Positions 11,479 through 21,718 of a stretch of DNA of 64,000 nt are shown in pieces. The first letter of the stretch is position 1; each line of letters starts with the position of its first letter. Where the stretch lies: positions 744,001-808,000 of the forward strand of contig CM074698.1 of NCBI GenBank assembly GCA_037367355.1, in the 5' to 3' direction. The notes under the pieces are model-generated. The model did not search any database, was not told where the DNA came from, and worked only from the letters and a program-made list of their open reading frames with translations. The position numbers were made by a program, and so were the translations under genes. This DNA is from Neoscytalidium dimidiatum (Eukaryota > Ascomycota > Dothideomycetes > Botryosphaeriales > Botryosphaeriaceae).

Positions 11479-13800
11479 GCTTTTTGGAATATCATAAAAT
11501 CCCTTCCGGGCGGCGGTGAAGAGGCAAGGAGATAGTCCAGCTGAGAACAGCAAGGAATCCAGCCATTTTAAGTTGGAAAAGTGAAAGATTGAAAAAGCAG
11601 AAGAGAAGCCAGAACCATGACCATGGTTGAATGTGCCACAAAAAACAGGGTCTTGTAATTCCCCACTCCGGCGCCTCCGGTGATTCCCAGGAGATGTGCA
11701 TCTTTTTTGACTTTCCAATCTGAGAATTCCAGTGTTTTGAATATCCACTCGCACGTGTTGTTTGTAGGTCTTTGGCCCTTTCCAGTGCCGAATGATCATC
11801 AAAAAGATTTGACAATGGGATCATTCCGGGATCACACTCGTGTTCTCGATCATCCGCTACGCAATTGAGCAAGGCAGCCTCCATGTTCGGCATTGATAAG
11901 GGAATTATTTAACTCACTGCTAGTTGTAGATATCACATTTCCTTGAATAACTCTAGCCTCGCCACTTATAGTGTTTTGAACGTACTTTTTCCCTTCGGAT
12001 GAGGGAATCCGAGCCATGTTTGACGTGATGCAGGAAGTTTGGGATTTAATTCGTGCCAAACGCCAATTGAATTAATTTTATGGGAAGTTTGCGCCGCAGA
12101 ATATAAGCAGCGGGTGGGAAGCGTGCCATGCCATGCGCGATAAAAGTGCTGCTTGTCATCCCTTGCTATTTCTACACATCCATGTTCGGTCGCCAGCATG
12201 CTTAGGTGCCAAGGTGCATGGATCGCCGATTACCCGCGTTCCTCCGCTTACAGGAAGTGTCACATTCGTGCAGCTGTAGCTTCTTAATCAGGCAGAAGCA
12301 GCAGATCTTAACTTGATTAAAAGAGCCACCAAAAACTCTGTAATCGATCTGTACTTAATTTTTCACACCCTCTGAATCACACATGTAAAAAGCGAATAGG
12401 AGGTGAATAAAGAAACATTTCCTGCTATTGTGGCTCCACCCACAGATACGTATAAGCAAAATATGGATGTTCTGCCTTGATTAGACTCAAGTCTGGGGCG
12501 AGGCTGGAGGGAGGCAGATAATAATGCAAATGGTCTGCGTACACCACCCGGATGAGTATTTCCAGGACTTTTACTTCTAATTTCTGTATTTGGGAATCCT
12601 TACATAGAAATGCATGTCAGACACAGATTATCACACTTCGTTTTGTCCTCCAGATTATGATGTGATCTCTGTGGACGAGCAGATGTCCAGGTGGTCAAAG
12701 AGACATCCCTACGTTTGACTTCAGCCTTGCGAATATACGCCATGCATTACGCGGCAGAGGTATATACTTAAGGTAAATAATTCATTGCAATAACGATCAT
12801 TCTTGCCGCTTTCAGACTGAGATATCTAACTCTGTGATTTGGCTGTGCGTTTTGGATTTTCCAGTGCACTGCACTCCCGTTTCTTTATAGAGCAAGAGTC
12901 TCAAAAGCCATGACATGGATCTATGTTAATGATCATTGTCTTTCATGTCAGAGTGGGCCTGGGGCAGGCGTAATGGCAGTATCAGATATTTTGGGAAGAT
13001 GCAAAGCTGGAGGTGCTGGTACCTTGTAGGACTCAACAATAGCCTAAGAGGAGACCAACCGCCCCGACTCACCTTATGGATAGAAAAGGCCGAGACCACG
13101 TATGACACACGCTGTTTTCTTTTAAAGTACAACTCTTTCATTTGCCTCATGATCTTCTTAGAATCGCTTCATCAATGCGGCCATCATCACCATCCTCTTT
13201 CCACTCCCCCCAGCCATCAATTCTTAGCTTGACAAGGAAAAAATATTGGAGCAAATGTATAGGAAGGGCAGACAGCATCTACCCTGATTTTCATCTAATA
13301 ATAACGAAAAACATGAAGGGAGCCACTATTGGTGCATCTATTGTGTTCTTTACACCCGCGGAATTTGAAGTAGTTAATGCGAGAGCTATCTTCACCAGTC
13401 ACACCCACGCGTGTATGCATAGTCCAGTTTTGATTTTGCCGAAAAGGCATGTGAGGTAAAGTGAGCGAGACACCTAGCACGGTACGACCAGGACCAGCAT
13501 ATCCGTAACCGATGGCTGTAAAACGTGACAGCGGCCCCTCAACGGACCGCGAAAGCCCATAAACATCCACGAACAACGGCAAGCAGACTGATCACATAAG
13601 AGTTCATAGCATGTCTTCCATTGCATGATCATACAGAATGCAGGGGGTCCGTCACCTTACGGCGACATCATCATCCGCTGCTGAGTAGAGTCGCTCCCAT
13701 CCATCCGTCCATCCCTCATCGAAGATAAACCCTCATTCCATCATACCGAATCAATCTCGGCCGATCAAAGAAGCACTTCATCAACCACACCGCTCACCGC
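11479..13800. other. AT-rich gene-poor block
   Basis: No gene I can support. Minus-strand open frames at 11492-11893 and 11850-12059 may be leftover N-terminal parts of the ankyrin relic, but I cannot join them to it. From 12060 to 13800 all frames are heavily interrupted and the DNA is AT-rich. The last ~100 bases are probably the 3' UTR of the minus-strand membrane protein. Confidence 0.4.
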
Positions 13801-14400
13801 CTAAGAGAAAGGGTTGGTGCGGGTGCCCCACCAAGTAAGCGTCAAGCTCAGGCCCACGGTCTCCAAGAGCCTCGAGAGCGCACCGACAGCGATCTGCTCG
13901 AGCGGGCGCTTCTCCGTGACGATGTGCGCAACAAGCTGTATCCCCGAAGCATCAGCCCCAAAAAGTTCCAATCCTCATGACAAAAAGAATCCTTTCTTCG
14001 TTAAACTCACCGACGGCGCCGAGCTGGCCAGGAAGATCAGGCTGCCGAGGTAGGCGGCGCCCTTGTAGCTGAGGGTGCCGGTGGCGTTGATCAGCGCGCC
14101 CACGCCGTACGACTGCACGGCGCTGCCGACCAGCGACGAGCCCCAGCTGGCGGCGGCCGTGGCGGCCTCCTTGCTGCGGAAGAACTCCTCCTTCGAGTTG
14201 GCGGCCTGCGCTTGGCGGTAGGTGTCGCCGAAGACGGGGCCGAGGACGGCGAGCGAGATGGCGTGGTTGTAGGCCGTGCCGATGGCGATGGCGGAGGGCT
14301 TGACGGGAGGCAGGTCTGGTGGTTGCGAGAGGTTAGTGGCGGGTGGGGGAGGTGAGGTTGCGAGGAGAAGAGGAAGGCGTACAGTGAAGGGTGGCCATTG
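13801..14400 (-). CDS. Small conserved integral membrane protein (DUF1761-like)
   Basis: Three exons on the minus strand join in phase: 14385-14400 (a 16-nt first exon), 14011-14315 and 13801-13935. Introns of 69 and 75 nt have GTACGC/GTGAGT donors and CAG acceptors. The product is 151 residues. It starts MATLHYLPPVKPSAIAIG and ends TWWGTRTNPFS. Three or four hydrophobic segments can be seen: around AIAIGTAYNHAISLAVLG, AAASWGSSLVGSAVQSYGVGA, GAAYLGSLIFLASSAPS and LLETVGLSLTLTWW. This arrangement resembles small fungal membrane proteins assigned to DUF1761; the family call rests on my recollection of the pattern. Function is unknown. Because of the tiny first exon, no reading frame opened by an ATG covers the bulk of the gene. 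Confidence 0.65.
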
Positions 14401-16654
14401 TTGCGGTGTTGATTGGTTGGGTGGTAGCGTTGGTGGTGGGTGAGGAAGAAGATGGATTGAGGTGATGATGTACCGGAGTGAGGTTGTGAGAGGGAGGGGA
14501 TGCTACGTCCTTTATGAGGAGGGGGCGAGGAGGGCCGAGTGCGGCTGCTGTGGTGATGACGAAAGGCTGCGCGCGCGCGCGCGTTCTGGTCCAGCCCTTC
14601 TCCGCCGTTTCCAAGGCGAGGAGCAAAGCGCGCGCGCACGCAGGCTGGGAAAGAAGCGCCACGCTAAGGGACCATCCACTCAGAGACACGGCCAGCCCGG
14701 AACGCGCGACGACGCGCAACAGCTGTGAGGGAGACAACTGCACGGGTGTTAAAACAGCATCACTGCCATCACTTCGCCCGAGCTCAATCGCAGCGCTCGC
14801 GCCGCGTTGACCGTCCCATCCAGCGCGTCCTGCGACCCGTCATCCATTCCCGCGTATCCCGCGCCTTCAGCTGGCAACAAGCGTGAAGGGCGCATCAGGT
14901 CACGTCGCGCAAAGGGCATTATGCCGTTTCGACGTCATGATGGCTTGGCGAGCGCCATCTGTGGCTGGTGAAGCTATGGCCTCTTTCGCTCCCCGCCCAG
15001 CTGCAACCCAATCGCCCATCGGGAGCGCGGACGGGACGTACATCACATCGAGATCACAGCTGCACATTTCCCCTCGTGCTACATCGATTTGTTCTGCGTC
15101 CTTCTCCTCCGATTCACGTGTCGCCCTGCGACGACAGCGCACCACGGACTCCAGGCCAGCGCCCCTCCCCTACAGCTGGGACTGATGCTTAACGAGCTGA
15201 GCATCGAGTGCCCAAGCCACAGAGACGCTGTCAAGGTAGTCGATGATGCGAAATTCGCTAGCTGGGCCGCGAAAGGGCGTTAGCCTGACGTTTCGTGCCT
15301 CCCCTCGCCGATGACGCCACGGGCTGAGGACCGGCCGTCCGTGCCTGGTTCGTCCGGCCGTTCAGCCTGCCTGCCTGCGTCTCTTGGACGCGGATTCACC
15401 TTCGCCTGCGGGGGATCCACCCGCAGAGAAGAGCCGCCGGCGCCGCTGGCGCCCCACAAACGTCAGTCCGTCCGTCCATGCTTCCTCCCGGCTGTGCACC
15501 AGATCAGCCTGCGAAATCAAAAGAACAAGAAAGATCAGCCTGCCTTATACCCACAATCCCACAACCCCTCCCAACGTCGAACGTAGCAACCAACTTTTTT
15601 TTTTTTTTTTTTGCTTGGACCGCAGAGCAAGATCTACTGCCTGCACATCGTGGGAAAAATCGAAGGGGGAATATACCATGGTGTAAGCGCCACTGATGTT
15701 CCCCACGCTCGCCCGTACCCCGGTTGTTGGACCGGTTCCTGATGTGCAATGTACGTAAAACCCCGCATGGCATAGCAAGGCGAGCCAAGCCAAGGCAAGG
15801 CAAGGCACACAGTCAGCCAGTCAAGCCGGTGCGGTCCAGTCCCAGCCAGCCAGCGGCCCGCACGTTTCACAGCTCGCCCGCATGCAAGCAAGTCAGCCCA
15901 GGCGTTTCCAAACAAGAATCACCCCTAGGCAGAAAAGCATTGTACATATATGTATGGTTCGGAAGTACTCGCCCAATACTCCTGTCTAGAAAGAGCCCCA
16001 GAACCAAAAAAAAAAAAAAGGCGGTATCAATTTATATCATCTTACAAAAAGCCTCATCAAGACCTCAAAGCAAGGTCGCCCTCCCACCATCCGCAATCGA
16101 CTTTTCAGTCTTTTCTCCGTCTGGAAACAGAACACAGAAAAAAGAAGTCGGGTATTTGTTTATCTTGAAAAATCAAAAAGAGGACTTTTTTGTCTGTTTC
16201 TTCTTCCTTCGCTTCCGTCCTTTCGTCGTCGTAGAAGCCATCATCGGCCCAACAAAGAATCGACGAAAAAACACACGCCCGCAGTTATGAGGCCGTAAAA
16301 AAGTGATTCCCATCCGTCCGTTCCAGGTAACGCCGAACCAGCTCTGAGTATACCGTTTTCGCGCAAAAAAAAAAAAAAAAAAGTTGATAATCCCATGCCA
16401 GACGCGGGAATCAGGCAGAAAAAAAGGCAAAGACAGAAACAGCAGAGCAACTGCCACCGCAAAAGTTGCCAAGAGAGAAGAATACAACGGCCGGGTAGGC
16501 CGAGCCGGGCCATATCGCGAGCATCTTCGCCCTCGACTTTCAACGCCTCCCAAAACGTCTTTCCCCATCATCCATCATCTGGTTCGCTCAACCCCGCTCC
16601 TGCCCTAGTGCGCCATCGTCTGACGCGCAGAAGTAAGCCAGTTTCCCGGCAATC
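14401..16654. other. Intergenic, no gene seen
   Basis: Bases 14401-14750 are presumably the promoter and 5' leader of the minus-strand membrane protein. The rest shows no domain-like or splice-joinable coding sequence on either strand. It holds long homopolymers (18 T at 15595-15612, 14 A at 16006-16019, 18 A at 16365-16382) and a short irregular AGGCA/AGCCA-type repeat near 15777-15810. Confidence 0.45.
15595..15612. repeat. Poly-T tract (18 T)
   Basis: Uninterrupted run of 18 T. Comparable tracts occur at 16006-16019 (A), 16365-16382 (A), 30798-30814 (T), 43593-43605 (T) and 48202-48217 (A), all in intergenic DNA. Confidence 0.9.
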
Positions 16655-18487
16655 TCAAAGCCTCTCCCTCTCCCTTCTGCCCAAGCCCTCCAACATCGGC
16701 GGCGCCAATCCAGCCGAGAGCCAGAACTCCTCCGGCACATCGTCACGTCTGGCCAGCCGTCCCAAGATATCGCGCATACTCTCGAGCTCCGGATCCAGCT
16801 GGCCGCCGCCGAGGAACGACGACGAAGACGACGACGACGACGAGGACCTCGCGGTTTCGCCCAGGAAATCCGCAAGTCTCGGGGGGCCGGAAGCGAGGTT
16901 AAATTCGCGGGGACCGTCGCTCCCGACACCGCTGTCGCGCCTGTTCTCCACGCTGCGCTCGACACCGCTGCTGTCCTCCCGATGGAGACGCGGGAATCGC
17001 GGGAGGGTCAACCTGGGCGCCGGAGGGATCGCTGGCGGCGACGGCGGCGGGCGAGCGAGAGAAGAAGGGGGCTCACGGTCGGCGAAAGCGAAGTAGCTGC
17101 GGACGAACGTAGTCGCGTCGCGAGAGCGCGATCGGACGGATGATGGATACGCTCCTGGGTTGCGCGAAGGCGGTCCGTCCTGCGGCTGGCGAAAGCTGGT
17201 GGTGTACGGGCGATACCTACCGGCCTGTGCGCGTGATCTGCTCATCGACGGCCTCTCGTCACTTTCGGTGTCGTTTCCGGACAGATCATCGTCGGTGTCA
17301 CAGGCGCGCTGCGGCAGGAGCGAGGAAGCCTCGTCCGGGCTCTGCCGGCGCGACGGGACAGTGAGCTGAGTGTTTGGAGAGGAAGTAGAATCGGCGCGTG
17401 AGGAATTTGAGCCGTCCTGGGAATTGTTGGACGTGGAAAAGGAAGCGGAAACGGCGGCGGAGGTGAACGAAGAGTCCGCGCTCGGGAGCTGCGTGTCTGG
17501 GGTGATGGTGGTGAGCATCGTCTCCCAAGGGTCAGCGGGAGGGCTCAGACTACGCTCGCGGTCACCAAGTCCATCAATTGTGCCAGATGGGCTCCAAGAC
17601 TGGCGCAATGAACTCGAGGGGAGAAGCCCGTCGGTGACTTGTCTTCGGCCCATACGCCGGAGAGGAGGAAGGTCGCGGGTAGCCTCCGCCAGCTCGCGAC
17701 CACCGTCAGTGGGCGGCGAGTCGTCGTCAGCATCTGCGGAATCGCTGGAGAATGGCCAGTTGGTGGGCGCGCGACGGTAGGTATGCCTGGGGAGCTCTCC
17801 AAGAGGCTCCTGTGCCCTGTTCGACCACGTGCGACGCCGCCTGGCAGACATGCGGGAGAGAATGTCAGCGCTACGAGACACGAGGCGACTGCGCTCCGAG
17901 CTGTCTTGCGTGCGGGCACGATCCGGACCACTGCTCGAATCGCGCTCCGGGGCGGCAGGGAGGGCCCGCGCGAAGGGATTGTTCTCTGGGTGATTCGGGC
18001 CAAACCGGCTGGCGCGAATACTGGGACCATCGGTGCTGATGTACAAGTGAACGCGCTCTTCGGGGCTGTCGGTCTGCTCGCTGGACTCGGAGGCCACAGC
18101 AGCCAGACGGTCGAAGTCGATGAGCCAGCCGTCAGCCACAGAGCTCAGCTCGGCTTGCCTGCGCTCCTGACTGCGCCTCTCTGGATCGCGCTCGGTATCA
18201 GGCTCAGCGGCGCGATGGTCGCGGCGCGCGGCGAGCTCGGAGAGGTTGATGTAGCGGCGAGTCCACACGTTGGCATCGTTGCGCGCAGAGTTGCGGGCGG
18301 GACGCGCCGAAGTGGGGGACGAGCGGCGGATGGGAGAGCGGGCGGCAGCGGACGCGTCGTTCTTGATGGCCTGGGCGCGTTGGTCGGCGGGAGACGGGGC
18401 GCGCCAGATGCTGCGGGGTGGGTTAGCGATGCTCATTGCGGCGGGCGTCTGCTGCGAGGCTGAAGACACGCGCGCGTGGCCGCGCAT
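16655..18487 (-). CDS. Large intrinsically disordered conserved fungal protein
   Basis: A single uninterrupted frame of about 610 residues on the minus strand. The longest ATG start is 18487; a second ATG at 18436 (MSIANPPRSIWRAP) has a better context (GCCGCAATGAGC) and may be the real start, giving 593 residues. The sequence is rich in Ser, Arg, Pro and Asp and looks largely disordered, with RS/SR clusters and a run of ten Ser near the C-terminus. More ordered islands are NVWTRRYINLSELAARR near the N-terminus, DPWETMLTTITPDTQLP in the middle, and an acidic/hydrophobic C-terminal helix (LESMRDILGRLARRDDVPEEFW). That last motif reads like a conserved short linear motif. I do not recognise a named family and assign no function. 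It is transcribed divergently from FOL3. Confidence 0.75.
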   Translation of the reverse strand: MRGHARVSSASQQTPAAMSIANPPRSIWRAPSPADQRAQAIKNDASAAARSPIRRSSPTSARPARNSARNDANVWTRRYINLSELAARRDHRAAEPDTERDPERRSQERRQAELSSVADGWLIDFDRLAAVASESSEQTDSPEERVHLYISTDGPSIRASRFGPNHPENNPFARALPAAPERDSSSGPDRARTQDSSERSRLVSRSADILSRMSARRRRTWSNRAQEPLGELPRHTYRRAPTNWPFSSDSADADDDSPPTDGGRELAEATRDLPPLRRMGRRQVTDGLLPSSSLRQSWSPSGTIDGLGDRERSLSPPADPWETMLTTITPDTQLPSADSSFTSAAVSASFSTSNNSQDGSNSSRADSTSSPNTQLTVPSRRQSPDEASSLLPQRACDTDDDLSGNDTESDERPSMSRSRAQAGRYRPYTTSFRQPQDGPPSRNPGAYPSSVRSRSRDATTFVRSYFAFADREPPSSLARPPPSPPAIPPAPRLTLPRFPRLHREDSSGVERSVENRRDSGVGSDGPREFNLASGPPRLADFLGETARSSSSSSSSSSFLGGGQLDPELESMRDILGRLARRDDVPEEFWLSAGLAPPMLEGLGRRERERL

Positions 18488-18918
18488 CAACAGCGATGGC
18501 GTGAGGGGACGTACGGGAGACCCATGATGCGGAGATGGCTCGGGGGTGATGCGCGACTCGACGGGAACGAGCGACGGGCGATGGACGAGTGAGGATGAAT
18601 GCGCGCGTGCGGGTTTGGAGGATGGATGCAGAGGGTTGACTGAGGCAAAGAGACGTGCAGCCGCAAGATCTGGGGTCGAGCGGACGAACGAGCCGGGCGA
18701 CGGCTAGCTCCCAACAGGGAAGCCCATCGGCCAGCCCACCGCTGCCAAGCCTCCAGCCTCGCCTTTCCCCGACCAATCAGCGGCCCCCGCTCGCCAGCCC
18801 TGGTCTGGAACACCAGACGCGCTGCAGGTCCGCTCCGCGAAACGCGCTGTCAGAGCGCGTCTGCCTGCCCTGCCGCCTGCTCGTCGCTCCGCCCGTCCAC
18901 CACCCAACGGCCGCCGCC
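18488..18918. promoter_or_regulatory. Divergent promoter region
   Basis: About 430 bp separates the start of the disordered-protein gene (minus) from FOL3 (plus), so it must hold both promoters and 5' leaders. No clear TATA box. The FOL3-proximal part is C-rich. Frames that stay open through here have no ATG and are compositional. Confidence 0.5.
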
Positions 18919-20178
18919 ATGATCGAGCTCGGCTTGGCCCGCGTCGGCCAGCTGCTCAAGCACTCCTCGTTGCCGTGGCGCGCCATTCATGTTGCCGGCA
19001 CCAACGGGAAGGGCTCCATCTGCGCCACGGCCTCTGCAATGCTGCGCCGCGCTGGCATTCCCCACGGCCGCTTTACCTCGCCGCATCTGATCGACCGCTG
19101 GGACTGCATCAGCATCAATGAAGAGCCCGTCGCCGAGTCCCTCTTCCGCGAGGTCGAGCGTCTGGTGCTCGGCCGCAACGAGCGCGAAGGCATCAACGCC
19201 ACCGAGTTCGAGCTGCTGACCGCCACCGCTTTCGAACTCTTCACTCGCGCCCAGATCGAGGTTGGTGTCATCGAGACCGGTATGGGTGGCCGCCTTGATG
19301 CCACCAATGTCTTGCAGCAGCCGCTGGTGACCGTCATCTGCAAGATAGGTCTCGATCACCAAGCGTTCTTGGGCGACACCATCGAGAAGATCGCTTTTGA
19401 GAAGGCCGGCATTCTCAAGCCCGGAGTTCCGTGCGTGATCGAGGGTACCAACAAGCCGTCCGTGGTCGAGGTAATCCAGAGTCGCGCCAAAGAGGTCTCT
19501 GCAGGCCCGGTATATATGGTACACGGCCTGCCGGATGCACCGGAATCAAACTCGGAGTACAAGAATTTCCTCAAGTCGAGAGATTTTCAACCTCACGAGA
19601 TTCTCAACATGGCTTGTGCTCACAAGGCCACATTACTGGCTTTGGAGGCTCTCGGCAAGAAACCCGAGGACGAGTTGAGCTTATTCAGTGGCCTGAAAGA
19701 CGTCAAATTGCCCGGGCGCCTGCAAGCTTTGGAACTCGGTCGTATCACGGAGCGGAAGAGTCCAGCCGTTCTTGATGGAGCGCACAATGTGGACTCTGCG
19801 CAAGCTCTTGGCAAGTATGTAGAGGCATTGCGGAAGAAGGGCCGCGGTCATGTCGTATGGGTGTTTTCCGTCAGCCACGGGAAGGCTATGGCGGAGATGC
19901 TGAAGCCACTTCTCAAAGACGGAGACTCCGTCATTGCCACAGAGTTTGGTCCAGTCGATGGTATGCCCTGGGTAAAACCCACTCCAGCTGGAGATATTAT
20001 CTCAGCTGCGAAGCAGACTGCCGTGGTAGCTCAAACAGCCGAATGTGGGCCGGACGTACTAGCAGCATTGAAGAAGGGTGCAGAGCTGGCATCTTACGAG
20101 GATGGAGAAGCTCCCCTTGTTATTGCGGGTAGTCTTTATCTGGTGTCGGATGTTCTACGCCTGTTGAGCGATGGATGA
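18919..20178 (+). CDS. FOL3: Dihydrofolate synthase (FolC/Mur-ligase family)
   Basis: Intronless, 419 residues, ending in TGA. The frame stays open upstream but contains no ATG before 18919, and the product from there begins MIELGLARVGQLL, matching the family start. Mur-ligase features are in place: P-loop HVAGTNGKGS at residues 25-33, FTSPHLID at 52-59, the signature VIETGMGGRLDATNV at 117-131, CKIGLDHQAFLG near 141-152, and the C-terminal domain motif AVLDGAHN near 282-289. These proteins ligate the first L-glutamate to dihydropteroate, giving dihydrofolate, with ATP. Length fits yeast Fol3 (about 430) better than the longer folylpolyglutamate synthases, so I favour dihydrofolate synthase. 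It is divergent from the disordered-protein gene. Confidence 0.9.
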   Translation: MIELGLARVGQLLKHSSLPWRAIHVAGTNGKGSICATASAMLRRAGIPHGRFTSPHLIDRWDCISINEEPVAESLFREVERLVLGRNEREGINATEFELLTATAFELFTRAQIEVGVIETGMGGRLDATNVLQQPLVTVICKIGLDHQAFLGDTIEKIAFEKAGILKPGVPCVIEGTNKPSVVEVIQSRAKEVSAGPVYMVHGLPDAPESNSEYKNFLKSRDFQPHEILNMACAHKATLLALEALGKKPEDELSLFSGLKDVKLPGRLQALELGRITERKSPAVLDGAHNVDSAQALGKYVEALRKKGRGHVVWVFSVSHGKAMAEMLKPLLKDGDSVIATEFGPVDGMPWVKPTPAGDIISAAKQTAVVAQTAECGPDVLAALKKGAELASYEDGEAPLVIAGSLYLVSDVLRLLSDG

Positions 20179-21718
20179 GTTTAAACGAGCGGTGAATTAC
20201 CAATACAACACGGAATACGCTACATGTCGGACCCAATCGCCGCTGAAATTGCGAGATTATTCGCAGACATCAGCGAGCAGAGCGCCGTAATTATAGGGGG
20301 AATAGGAACAGAAAGCGAGAATGATATGGCCAAAGATAGCGAAGCCACTCAACAACATTGGTTAGCTGGCCCTGAAAGCGATTGGCCGGATGCAGAGCCT
20401 CTTCCACGGTAGGCCAATCGACCTCAGCGGCTTGTCCAGATTCGAGCCATATGATTCAGTGGCCGGGAAAGAGTAGCGCATCGAATCATCATACATCTTG
20501 GATACCCAACTACAACTCCCATAGTTCCATTCAATCTGGGCTTTGATACCACGGGATTAGTATTGAGAGTGCGTGCTAGAATAGAGCAATATGCCTTGAC
20601 CCACCAGGTCGGTCAGGCAGTCTCTAATGTCACTTACAACCATCTCTCCAAGTGAACAGGACAGTTCCCCACACCACAATGTATCTTGCACCTTTGGCTT
20701 TTCTTCATGGAGAAATTGATACCACCCCACACCACTCGAGTTGAAAATAGAATACTAGAACCGTAAACCAGAAAGCAACACACCACTACCTTGGACCTCA
20801 TCAACCGCTCGTCTCCACCTCTTCCTCAAGCCTTGCTCCCAAATCGCCCCACCAACGATCTCCACCGCCCACCTTCCCCGCCCCCCTCAACTCCCCAAGC
20901 ACCTCATCCGAATTGACCCTTCCCCGCGGACACTTAACTACTCCGTTCCACCTCCCCTCCCCAACCCCCCGGAAGACACGGGCTCGGTCACGGCCTGCAA
21001 GCCCCCTCAACCCCCAGCACCTCCGCCACGACCCAATCCCACACATTCCACCGCCGCCGCTCCCTCCGCTGACAGCACAGCCAGCAGCCGCAGCAACCCC
21101 CTCCCACCACTCCACCGCCCCCTGCGCCGCCGAGCCACCATGCCAGCTCGTCGACGTCCACTTACACGCGTGCACCAGGGCCTCGTCATCCCGTGGGAGA
21201 GCGGCGCGAGCGGCGTTGCTGAGACGGCGGTCGAGAGGGCGGCGTGCAGGACGGTGCGTGCGGCGTGAGCGAGGCCGGGGGTTTAGATGGGGGCGAGGGT
21301 GACGGAGATCGGTGGTGGACAGTGGACATGGAGCGACGAGGGTCGGCGGGGGTAAACGTTAGTTGCATGGTTTCGGTGGGGGGACAAAGTGCAGGGAGAT
21401 GGTGGAGCCACGTACCGATCACGGGGTTGGAGGATCGACCGAGCAGATGGGGAAGACTTGCTATAGGAGTTCGCTTGAATCCGCGCTGTGGAAATGCACG
21501 CTCGTCACGACGCTCCTTAGGGAACGCAGCTGATTCTTCAGGGTTCTCCGGTAAATTCTACAGGTCTCTCTGAAGGGGTCAGATAGGACCTGACTCGATG
21601 CTGACAACAGTCTCCTATAGCATTCTATATTGTTACGGATCGTCTAGGGCTCTTTTTTACTTCCCTCAAACATGCATTAAACATTCCACAATAGAAAGCG
21701 TAACTCGTCATCCGTCAC
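20179..21718. other. Intergenic with one unresolved minus-strand frame
   Basis: A 62-codon plus-strand frame at 20224-20412 starts 45 bp after FOL3 but has no recognisable features. On the minus strand a frame from about 21330 to 20801 has GC-rich, codon-like composition (pieces such as RDDEALVHACKWTSTSW and RVNSDEVLGELRG, ending EEEVETSG then stop). It has no in-frame ATG near its start, so if real it needs an upstream exon, perhaps beginning at the ATG near 21368. I cannot name it. Bases 21430-21718 are probably 3' flank of MVD1. Confidence 0.35.
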
